Shown here one piece after another: positions 54,461-64,000 of a stretch of 64,000 nt of DNA (position 1 is its first letter; every line of letters starts with the position of its first letter). Source of the DNA: Orthonyx spaldingii (taxonomy: Eukaryota; Chordata; Aves; Passeriformes; Orthonychidae); contig VZTJ01000101.1 of NCBI GenBank assembly GCA_013397795.1, positions 62,001 through 126,000 on the forward strand. Reading direction: 5' to 3'. A program made the position numbers and the translations under genes. The notes beneath the pieces were generated by a model. The model saw nothing but the letters and a program-made list of their open reading frames with translations, made no database searches and was not told the origin of the DNA.

Positions 54461-55199
54461 CCCACCCCCTGCTGCTGTGGGACACGAGGAGGGACAGCTC
54501 AGCCTCACCCAGGACCCGCTAAACTCCGTCCTGCACTCGCTGATCCCTGTGGGACGCGGGAGAATTCAGTTCCTGGGGAGCTCCTGCTGCCTCTGGCTCC
54601 CAGACAGCGCTGAGCTCACCCATCTGCTGTGTCTGGCAGCAGGGGAGGGGAGGAACAACAATCGTTTTCAATCCAAGCTTGACGTGTGCACAACGAGCCC
54701 CGAGGGTTCCCCTGGCACAGCCCGCGGGGGGGGCAGGCGGCTGCTGGAGAGGGCCAGGGAGGCATTTCCCCCCTGTCCTGGGTCAACCTTTTGTTGGAAG
54801 TGAAGGTTTCTGTCTGTCTGCAGCCAGCCTGCCGTGGCCGAGCGTCTCCTGCTCTCCTGGAGGTGTTCTCATGCCCTCTGTGCCTTTGGGAGTCCTGCCC
54901 ATCCCACACTTCCAGCACAATCTGGGCACTGGTGCAGGGAGCCTTCAAAGGCTGAGCCATGAACACCCTGCTTTGGGACTCCCGGTCCTCTCCCAGCGCT
55001 TTTCCCATTGCTGTCCAGGCCAGCAATCCACATTCCCATCCTCCTACAGGACAGCGAGGAGCAAATCAACATTTTCTTTGTGATCTGGACACTGGAGAGG
55101 TTTTGTGATCATTTGAATCCCTGGTTTTCTGCCCTGGGTGTGCAGTCGTGTGTGAATCCTTATCCAGACTGATGTTTTCCTTCCAGTTCCCCCCAAAGT
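54461..55199. other. GC-rich intergenic segment, nothing firm
   Basis: Open frames on both strands (for example + 54276-54803, - 54616-55026) reflect low stop density in GC-rich DNA. No family is recognised. Confidence 0.45.
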
Positions 55200-55375
55200 G
55201 TGGGCACAGGGTGCCCAGAGAAGCTGTGGCTGCCCCTGGATCCCTGGAAGTGTCCAAGGCCAGGCTGGACAGGGCTTGGAGCAGCCTGGGACAGCGGAAG
55301 GTGTCCCTGCCCATGGCAGGGGTGGAATGAGGTGATTTTTAAGGTCCCTCCCAGCCCAACCCATTCTGGGATTCC
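55200..55375 (+). mobile_element. CR1 3'-end fragment, sense
   Basis: GGGCACAGGGTGCCCAGAGA through CCAACCCATTCTGGGATTCC. Confidence 0.93.
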
Positions 55376-57264
55376 ACTGTTCTGAGGCAAAAGGTGAAGG
55401 ATGCTCTTGGCTTTTCCCGAGGAATTCATTCCTTAATGGGTTGGAAGCATCCTCAAGGCTGTCAGGGAGCCCTTGATGAGTTCACTGACACCTGCACACG
55501 TCTAAAGCTTCAGGGAAACTTGTCTCAACCAGCCAACCAGGGCATCACACCAGACAAATTACTGTAACTTAATTGAATTGCCTTTTTTTTCCCCCTCTTT
55601 TTTTTTTCCCCTTTCTTTTGTCTCTAAGTCAGAGGCTTTCAGTTATTGACGTATCATACGAAGCCAGATTTCCTCTCATTTCCAGTGGAAGAAAAGGGAG
55701 CTGGTGAACCCTGTCCAGAAAGAAAAGCTGCAGGGGTTTGGGGGAAATGGTGGTTCCTGGTTCAGAGCCCAGCCCTGGTGCTGAGTTGTTTCTGCCTTTG
55801 CTTCATCACACCTGGAGCGAACCCTCTGGACTCCTCCTTCCATGGAGACTCACCCTTCTTTCCAAGGATCCTGGTGATCCACAGAAGGGGCTTTGAACTT
55901 TTCTCTTGTGTTAAAAATCCACTCTCAGCCTCAGTGCTGTTGTAGAGCCGCTTCTTGTGTGAGAAAAGCAGGGAAAAAAGCAAAATAATGGGAAAAAGAT
56001 GCAGAGTGAATCCCCTCTCAGGCTTGGGAGGAAAAGCTCAGCTAAAGAAGACTCTGAACACTGAAATCCTCCCATCTGTTCCTGCTTTTTAGTTGACCCC
56101 ACAGACAATGAAAAGAAGGGGCAGCCTTGATTCAGCTGGATAAACCCAGGTCAAAGTGCTTAAAAGACCCCAGTCTGAAGTTCCTGTGGGGCTGCAGGCC
56201 CTGCAGGGAGCCCTTGCCCCAAATGAGCAGAGCAAGGAGCAGAAGTTCCTCTGTTCTCCTCCCAAGTGAAGACAAAAAGAGGGTAGGAGAAAGAAAAGCA
56301 AGAGCAGAGCTGTTTCCCCGCTCCTGTGTTGCCTCTGCTGATGGTTATTTTGGGATCTGAGCTGTGTTTTGTTCCCTTTTTGAGATACCTGCAATGTTCA
56401 GTTCTGAATGTCTTTGGGGAAAGCTTAGGAAAAAAAAAAAAAGAACGAATTCAGCAAATTTCTACTAAAGTTACTGGAGTAAAACCTGAATTTGAATGTT
56501 AATAAATAACATGACCTGGAAACAGACCCTCAGCAGGGCTGTCCCATCTTGTGATGCCACCTTGACCGCAGGTGACCAAGTTCTCCATGGCAAGGGGAAT
56601 TTCTGGAGACAAAAAACTCTAAAACAACTGGAAAAAAAAGAAAACCCCATTCTGTTGTGTTTCCAAAGCACAGGTGAACAAAATGTCTGGGCACAGCAGC
56701 TGGGTGTTCCCTCAAGTCCTCTCTCAGCTCTTGGAAAGAGGAAACCAGACACATCCTTGGAGTTTGAGGCTGGAAAGGGTAAAAGGAGGAGGTTTGGTGA
56801 TCACTGGTTCCCTTGTTGCTGTTGAGATCTGCAGCCTCTTCCCAGGAGTGCTTGATCCTCCCTTGGCTCACGGTCATTCCCAGAAACAGGAGTGCAACAT
56901 CCTCTCCTCCAGCTGGATAATCAGGAATGCCATCAATCCATCCCTGCATGCAAGGACTGGGTCAGTTCTTCTCCATTCCTTGCAGCAGGAACTGCCCTGG
57001 GATAAAAAACCTATGGAAGTACCTCAGTATTTCCCAGCAGGGCTGGATTGGGTCCCTTGGGGGTCTCTTGGGAGCAACCTTCAGTTCACCCCTGGAATTC
57101 CTGATGTGTTGCAAATAATTGCAGAAGAATCGCTCCTTCAGGAGGCAGTCAGGAAAATGGAGAGGTGACTTTGGTGAGTGCCTGGGCGGGGAGGCAGGAC
57201 GCTGGAAACTGGAAGGGTAAGGAGAGGTGAAGCTCTGGGTGTGAAGAGAAGGATTTGGGGAGAA
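55376..57264. other. Intergenic, nothing firm
   Basis: Contains a C/T-only tract at about 55579-55622 and a 164-codon + frame (56674-57168) with no recognisable domain. Confidence 0.5.
55579..55622. repeat. Polypyrimidine tract
   Basis: About 44 nearly uninterrupted C/T bases on the + strand. Confidence 0.8.
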
Positions 57265-57606
57265 CTTCCAGTACCTAAAGGAGGCTTAGATGAAAACTGG
57301 AGAGGGACTTCGGGAAAAGAGGGACTTGGGAATTACAAGACAAGGGCGAGGACAGGGAGGAACAGGGAGAACAGGGTTAGATGGGATATTGGGAAGGAAT
57401 TGTTCCCTGTGAGGGTGGGGAGGCCCTGGCACAAGGTGCCCAGAGAAGCTGTGGCTGCCCCTGCATCCCTGGAAGTGTCCAAGGCCAGGCTGAACAGGGC
57501 TTGGAGCACCCTGGGATAGTGGAAGGTGTCCCTGCCCATGGCAGGAGGGTGGAAGATGATCTCTAAGTCCCTTCCCACCCAAACCATTCCGTGATTCTGT
57601 GATTTC
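57265..57606 (+). mobile_element. CR1 3'-end fragment, sense, about 340 bp
   Basis: ACTTCCAGTACCTAAAGGAG, the GTGAGGGTGGGGAGG block, and an end at CATTCCGTGATTCTGTGATT. Confidence 0.94.
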
Positions 57607-58989
57607 TTGACTGCTCTTTTTGGGGGTGGGACCTGTTTCCCAGTGCCCATGGTTCAGTGCAACAGAGCCCTGTTCCATCCCATCAGTGCCCCACCGAAAG
57701 AGAGGAGGGGGAATTTTGCTTTTATGGGAACAAAACCCACAGGAGCAGAACCCCCCTGTAACCTCAGTTACCACATTTCATTTGTGCTGAGCAGAACGGT
57801 GGCAGCACAAGTCCTTTCCTCAGTGTGCCCAGGGATGGAGAACAGCACAGCCAGGGCAAGGAGGGCTGTGGTAAGGCAAGAAAAGGGTTGGCACTGTGGT
57901 GTCATGGGGTTCTCATCACTCCAGTGCTCTTGGCAAGTCCCCCGTGAGGAATTCCACCCTTTGATACAACGAGAAGTTGTTCCTTCTCCTTTTTGTTGTC
58001 CAGCTTAAGTCCCGTGGAGATTTGTTTTTGTAGCTCCTGGAGATGAAACAATCCCTGACTGAAAATGCTAACGAGGTGTCCATGCTCGGATGGCTTTGTA
58101 AAAAGGGGGTTGTGGCTTAAATCCTTACTGGTGTGGGATTTGGGAGGTGTTTTTGCCCAATGCCCAGCCAGGACACAATGCCTGGGTTCTGTTACAGAAA
58201 CGCCCTTTGTGGCTTTCCCCCCCATCCTTTGGCTCTGGAAGGTCTCTCCTGCCCCGTGCAGAAATGCCTGCTCATCATTTCCTCCCTTTTCCTGTGGAAA
58301 ATGGCACTTCCACAGCCAGAGCTGTGACCTGTGCTGTATCCTCGTGCTCCTCCTTGGGGAATTCCCAGACTCCTCTTTCCCTGTGTTATCAATATTGTGT
58401 CTGGGCAGGAGGGTGGCACCTCCAGAAGTCGGTTTATCTCCAGTCCCTCCTGTGCTCCAGGCCCTCTGGAGACACATCCCGCAGCCAAAGCGTTCTCTGA
58501 AAAATATTTTTAACCCTTCCTCCCTCCCACTCGTCTTCCCAGGCGGATCCCCTGGGGAGCTGCTGAACGGGATCGTTCTCACTTGCACGGTCTCTTGTGG
58601 CTGCACAAAAGAGCTTAGCTCTGCTTTCAGAAATAAACTTCTTACACGTGTTTTTCTCGTCTATACCCAGTTTTTTTCCCTTGTATTTTCACACGAAATC
58701 CCAGTTGTCAGGCCAACAAGGGGAAGTTTGAAGCCTACTTGAATTTTAACTTGAAGTACATGATTTTTTTTAAAAAAAAACTTCTTTTTTCATCTTTCTG
58801 CATTTTGAAGTCCTTTGGGCAATGTTAGGCCTGTTTTTCCTGGCGCGTTCTCTGACCTGATTGACCAAAGTTTTTGTGCTGTTCTCATACTAATTTTGGA
58901 ACTTTTTCGATGACGTGCAGGCTTTTGTTTGGTCTGGTCTTTCAAAGTTGCAGGTCCTACCCCAGTGCAGATACCAAGTTCTCCCAGAC
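57607..58989. other. Intergenic, with long opposed open frames
   Basis: A 234-codon minus frame (57902-58606) and a 225-codon plus frame (58065-58742) overlap. Neither shows domains or splice context. A + AATAAA lies near 58632. Confidence 0.4.
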
Positions 58990-59048
58990 TTGATTACTGG
59001 ACCTGATGACCTTGGAAGTCTTTTCCAACCTTAAGGTTTCTGTGATTC
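58990..59048 (+). mobile_element. CR1 3'-end fragment, sense, short
   Basis: GATGACCTTGGAAGTCTTTT, CCAACCTTAAGG and TTCTGTGATTCC form the tail of a CR1 like the one beside exon w14. Confidence 0.78.
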
Positions 59049-60164
59049 CATCACCCCCAAGCTGTGGGAGCAGCACAGGGGAGTCTCCCATCCAAGACAG
59101 ACCAGAGAGTGGGGGAAACCTTGTACTGGATTTGTGTGGCCAGGTTTTGGCAGCCAGGGGCTACGGGACTGGCTTTTGGGAAACTGCTGCAATAAACTCA
59201 ATTCTCAATTAATTCCCCCACTTCCCTCTGTTTTGCCCGTGGCAGTAGCTGGTGAGTGATCCTTCCCTGCCCTGATCCTGACCCACAAGCCTTTAATTGT
59301 ATTTTCTCTCCCATTTAGTTGAGGAGGGGAGTGACAGAGTGAATTTGGTGGGCACCCAGCACTCAGCCAGTGTCACCCAGCACCCGGCCAGTGTCACCCA
59401 GCACCCAGCCAGTGTCACCCAGCACATTCCTGCTCACTTTTTGCCCATGCACAGCTCGGTGCCTGCCTGGAGGCCTCCTCCTGACTTTTGGAACCATCTG
59501 CTCAGAACAAGGTGTGTTTTATAGCTGCAGGTATGTGGTGCAATCTCTCTCTCCCTGATTTAATCCTGCTGGGCAGAGGGGGCCAGAGCAGCAGAGATGT
59601 GTGGGTTTGTTCTCATTGTTGTTTCACGAGTGACGCTCAGCCCAGGGCTGTTATTTTTGGAGAGTTTGGCACTCGCGTTTATTGCGGAGGCTCCTCGAGC
59701 TCTGGGGCTTTGAGGTGCGTAAATCTAAATAAGGATGACATTTAAAATAGGTTACATGCTCTCCCCCAGCGTGCAGAGAGGAAATATGAGTAGACTGACT
59801 TCAGATCCTTCAAGTAAAAAATCCCCCGTGGGAGTGTCATTAAAGTTCTCAGCACCTCCAGGTAATTATATTCTGACATAAGTTGTTTGGACCACAATTC
59901 AAGGTAATTCTAATCTGGATCTCATTACGACGGATAAAGAGGAATTAATCACTGAGCTGGAAGCTGGATTGTTCCCTGGAGGCGTGTGATGTGACCTGCC
60001 TGCTGAAATTTGGGCAAAGATGGGACAGTTTTAGCTAAAATCGTGTGTGTAAACACAGATATGAGAGTGGCTCCAGAGGGTTGAGCGGCATCGCTGACAA
60101 AAGTTAACAGGAAAACTGACAGGGAAGGAAAAGGACATGGAGAGGGAGATGGATGTGGGAACGG
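59049..60164. other. Intergenic, nothing apart from a small minisatellite
   Basis: No splice-bounded open frame recognised. The only repeat structure seen is at 59353-59425. Confidence 0.5.
59353..59425. repeat. 21-bp minisatellite, about 3.5 copies
   Basis: Unit CAGTGTCACCCAGCACCCRGC. Because 21 is a multiple of 3, the array leaves an open frame with a 7-residue repeat (ASVTQHP). Confidence 0.92.
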
Positions 60165-60357
60165 AGAGTCATGGAATGGTTGACTTGGAAGGGACCTCAA
60201 AGCCCATCCAGTCCCATCCAGGGACACCTTCCACTATCCCAGGGTGCTCCAAGCCCCATCCAACCTTACCTTGGACATTTTCAGGGATCCAGGGGCAGTC
60301 ACAGCTTCTCTGGGCAACCTGTGCCAGTCATTTTTGTCCTCCCAGACAAAATTCTTC
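60165..60357 (-). mobile_element. CR1 3'-end fragment, antisense
   Basis: GAGTCATGGAATGGTTGACT through CACAGCTTCTCTGGGCAACC. Confidence 0.92.
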
Positions 60358-60659
60358 CACAAAACACAAGACAAATGACCATTTTTGGGAGCCTGCTGTG
60401 TCTGCAGGTACAATTTCCCTTCCAGAGCTGCCTGTGGACAATGACGAGCTGGGAAGCACCGAGGAGCTCTGGACAGTGGAGCAGCAGCAGCATTCCATTG
60501 CTCCTTGGAAAGGAGGGCTCATGCACAGGTACTCAGCTGGTGGGGGAGTTTGGAGGACAACAGTCACTAGAGGAGTTTTCCAGGCTCTGATTTTTAGGGC
60601 TGGGCTCTGGATTGTCTGCTCAGCCTCGTGGGGAGCAGAGGTTTCTTTGTCTATGGTTA

Positions 60660-60850
60660 TTCCCAGCCCTGGCACAGCTGCCCAGGGCAGTGGTGAAGTC
60701 CCCATCCTTGGAGGGATTTAAAAGCCCTGTGGATGTGACACTTGGGGACAGGGGTCAGTGGTGGCCTTGGCAGTGCTGGGGGAATGGATGGACTCGATGC
60801 TCTTGGAGGGCTTTTCCAACCTAAACAATTCTGGAATTCTTTGATTCTGA
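60660..60850 (+). mobile_element. CR1 3'-end fragment, sense, second subfamily
   Basis: CCCAGCCCTGGCACAGCTGC, CCTTGGAGGGATTTAAAAGC and TTCTTTGATTCTG. Same subfamily as the antisense copy at 36046-36305. Confidence 0.88.
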
Positions 60851-62958
60851 AAGACACACAAGGGGCTGGAGTCCCACTGTGCTTCTCTTTCCTTCACCCT
60901 CCAAGTGGATGGCCTGATATGGAATATTGAGAACATGGTTGAGAAGAGGAAGATCTGGGGATCTTTTCTGTTTAAATTGTTCTCCAGCACCACAGGCAGG
61001 TGTTCAGCTGATCTTGACTGGTTCAAGCTCTTCCCCTGGTTGAACGTGGCCCTTGTGCTTTGTTCCTCAGGGGAATCTTCCACCACACCAGAGTGGCCCC
61101 AGCAGGTTGCATGTCCAACGTGGATCCTGGTATTTTACCTGCAGTAATTATTTCCTGGCCCAGAAAAGGTCCAAACCTACTTGAACTTTTGCTGCAGCTC
61201 AAATTTAAATTGCCAGACCTGAAGAAAGCAAACCATGTTCCTCCACTACCTTTGGTGCAGGATCCACAAAATAACCCAGTGGTTTTTTCTTCATTATTAC
61301 AACCAGAATCCCGCTTCGAAGCATCAATCCAGGGCAGGTATGGAGCAGTATTTCCTCTGTGTGTCTTTTAGCCCACCTAAGTAGGAACATGGGGCTGTCT
61401 TTCAGGAATTTGGGGGTTGTGGTGCTTTGCCAGCCTGTGTCAAGAGTTTGAGGGCAGAGCTGCCTGTGCTTGCTGTTCAGTGATGAGATTTTTTTCTTCC
61501 TTGTCTGTTCCCTCTCTTTGTTTCAATCCTTTTTATATCAATCCTCAATATTTACACCTTAATATTCACACCATCCTTGATAACAGAGGCCCGAAAGATA
61601 TTTTAAAGATACAGATGATAAAATACTGCACCTCTATTTTCTTTCTCCTTTCCTCTGCCCAAGCAAGGAGGCCTTACTTGCTTTACTATATATTTACATT
61701 TTAAAAATCTTGCTGCCATCTGAAGCTGTTGGCTCCAGTTTGGGGCTTTCTTGGGTGGTTTTTTTAAAAAACTCGTTTTTTTGTTGTTGTTGTCCTCTCG
61801 AGAGAGAGAAACGATGCGGGTTTCCAAGTTCCTTGAATAAATGTCAAATAAAACATTCCAAACAATTATTCAAGCTGGTAATAAGCAGTGAGACATCCTT
61901 CCTGTAGAGAAGCTGAACAATGGTTTCCTCTGACAGAAGCACAATATTAGGAGCCTTCCATATGTTGGTGCTGGTTTAAACGGCGGCGGCATCTCCGAGA
62001 GGGATCGGAGGCCCCAGTGAGTATCTGGATATCCTGTGGGAAGAAAAGCTCTGTGGGTAACACCCTGACTCCCCCCGACAAAATTCTGGGAGTTTTGTCC
62101 CTGTCTCCTCAACATCCTCCAGTTTCGAGAGCGTTTGCTTCCTTCCCTGGGATTTTTAATCATTCCCAGCACATCCAAGCTTGCCCTGAACACCGCAGGG
62201 AGGCAGGTGAGGCATCCCTCACCTCCAGCTCCAGGATGACCACCAGGGAGGAGCAGTGCTGGCTGCCAGTTTGACCAGTTTGATCTGTGTCCCTGCAGCC
62301 CTGGTGAACACATCCCCTTCCCATTTTTGCTCCAGCAACACCCCCTGTCCTCCCTGGGCTGTATTCCCTGGGGAAGGGATCCCAGCTGGGATCGGAGAAG
62401 CAGCAGGTAACAGTCACAGGTATGGACAAACTCCTCATTTTCCTTGCTTCTCTTAATTTTCAGATGCCCAGCTGTGGGAATACAATAATTGATTTTACTC
62501 CTTGGGTGGTGACCAGGACGTGCCTCTGCAGCTGAACCTGGCACAGATGGCTTTGCCCTCGCTCGAGCTGGCGGCCACCTCGACGCTGGGGACGTGTGGA
62601 AGGTGACGGTGGGGACAGAGTGGCCGGGGTGGGAGAGGCCGTGGCTCCTGGAGCTGATCCCACTCCCGCAGTCCAGGCTCAGCCCCCAAGGGAAGGGCCC
62701 GTTCTGGTTGACGAGGCCCAAACAACGAATGAGGAAATTGACCCCGTTCCTGATTTGGTGCCTCCTAAATCCTTCACAAACACGGAGAGCCGGGAGTGAC
62801 CCTGGAGAGGGCAGAGCTCCTCGGGCAGTTCCTGCTCAGAGCAGCATCTAAATCTTTACTCACCAGGTCAGACGTGGCCAGCAAAGGTCGGGATGTCTGG
62901 AGAGTCAGGAGCAAAGTTCCCCTTTGGGGCTTCTCCCCTCAATGCCAAAATCTTTCAC
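60851..62958. other. Intergenic or intronic, uncertain
   Basis: Contains a 283-codon minus frame (61870-62721) and a CpG-richer block at 62460-62810 that reads plausibly on either strand. Nothing could be assigned. Confidence 0.4.
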
Positions 62959-63167
62959 CTTTTGTGTGAAGATCCCAGAAATTAAAAGGGTTTTTGGGCA
63001 GTTTTTCTCTGTTGTGTGGCTCCAGGTACTGGATCTGGTAGAAGCACATCCAGCTGTTGTCCTGGGAGTCAGTGTGGTCAAACAGGCCCTTGGCTGGGGG
63101 AGTCACCTCCATGGTCACTTGTTCCTGAACATCGTCATCATCCCTTGAACATCCTCTCCTTGGTGCC
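62959..63167 (-). CDS. Possible internal exon of an unrecognised minus-strand gene
   Basis: The minus strand has a good acceptor (CCATCTCTCCAAATTCCAG) before 63167 and a GTGAAA donor after 62959. The open frame between them encodes DDDDVQEQVTMEVTPPAKG, LFDHTDSQDNSWMCFYQI and QYLEPHNREKLPKNPFNFWD. Trp, Cys, Tyr, Phe and Asp/Asn content looks like a folded protein rather than chance. No family was recognised. A + strand reading of the same DNA is also open but hydrophobic and less protein-like. Confidence 0.35.
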
Positions 63168-64000
63168 CTGGAATTTGGAGAGATGGAGGTGAGCCCTGCT
63201 GGGTGAGTGGTCCCCATCACCACTGACACCTCTCTAGAGGCTGTAGAAGGGTGAACAAAACACCTTTTACAGCCCTTTGTCAGCAGTGGGACACGTTCAC
63301 TTTTGCAGTGAGGAACCAAATCATCTGCACAGGAGACAGTCCTGATTCTCCTCCTCTTTTTGCCTCAGTCTGCTGAAGCACCTCAGCAAGACCTTCCTTC
63401 ACCTCTTATTTTCCTCCCTTTGTTGAAAGAGGAATAATGATATCAGTAGATCTGGAGGTGAAGGGGACAGGTACAAACAGTCACCCTTTGGGCCCTGACT
63501 AAGCTGATGATGTCCCACGGCTTCCTGTGCTGGAGTCATCCCCCTGTGGTGTCCAACAAACACAGAAATTGTGAGGATTAAAATATCCCAGCCTTGCTTG
63601 TAGGAGATCCCAAATTGCTGCCATGTTTTAGGAATTACTTTAATTTTCCCAGTTATTATCATTAAAGTATTATTAAAATAATTTTTTTTCCTATATTTTG
63701 GCCTCCCCAAATCACAGAAACACACAAGTTTCTGGCTCGGAGTGTGTGCTGCCCAGGGAGGAGGGGAGAGCAGGAGGTCCAAAGGAGAGGTGCTGGTGGG
63801 GCTCTTTCCCAAAGATTTTTGCTCCTTGGGTGGACATAATCCACCTCCTGCTCAGGATCACCACTCACCACCCAATGGTCACCAGCAGCAGCTCAATCTG
63901 CTCCTCCAGGCTTTAAAACCAACCTGGACCCACCTTCCCACCCAAAATGAAGCCCCTCTGGGGAGGTCACCGCGGAGGGGAAGCGTCGTGGTGGCCTTGG
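63168..64000. other. Right end of window, nothing firm
   Basis: No CR1 tail, RNA gene or splice-bounded frame recognised. The open frames are short and run on both strands. Confidence 0.45.

Noticed and set aside
54276..55083. Overlapping + and - frames of up to 175 codons
   Set aside because: GC-rich DNA plus CR1 sequence; the frames contradict each other and match no family.
56674..57168. 164-codon + frame
   Set aside because: No recognisable motif and no exon borders. Considered as LINE coding remnant, but no reverse-transcriptase or endonuclease motif is visible.
57980..58740. Possible solitary retroviral LTR with an AATAAA near 58632
   Set aside because: No TG...CA ends, target duplication or second copy could be seen.

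Overview
The window is a piece of a bird chromosome. It holds spliced vertebrate exons and about 30 short, 5'-truncated CR1 LINE fragments, and CR1 3' ends of this kind are the commonest interspersed repeat in birds. CR1 density and sequence would fit a neoavian bird, perhaps a songbird, but that is weaker than the call of Aves.

Region 1-43670 carries one gene on the + strand: DNAAF9 (C20orf194; the vertebrate counterpart of the ciliate dynein-packaging factor Shulin). The window opens inside an intron. I can place 33 consecutive coding exons from 1269 to the stop codon at 43668-43670. All phases agree, giving 1039 residues, which is the protein without roughly its first 130-140 residues. The C-terminal 40% looks like a decayed G3E/CobW-type GTPase (degenerate P-loop, degenerate NKxD, CobW_C-like end). 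Three introns have unusual splice signals: the last intron looks U12-type, one is a GC-AG intron, and one has a donor that is the first unit of a (GTGA)16 microsatellite.

Region 43671 to about 50305 is interpreted as a long 3' untranslated region. It contains a 2.6-kb minisatellite of about 38 units of about 70 bp (44105-46740), then 3.5 kb of single-copy AT-rich DNA ending in AATAAA signals at 50259 and 50299.

Region 50306-64000 is mostly non-coding and CR1-rich. Two minus-strand segments look like exons of one or more unrecognised genes converging on DNAAF9: a possible terminal exon near 52343-52500, with poly(A) signals behind it, and a possible internal exon at 62959-63167. A 50-base assembly gap (18387-18436) sits in poly-T sequence inside a DNAAF9 intron. 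No tRNA, rRNA, CRISPR array or intact transposon was seen.
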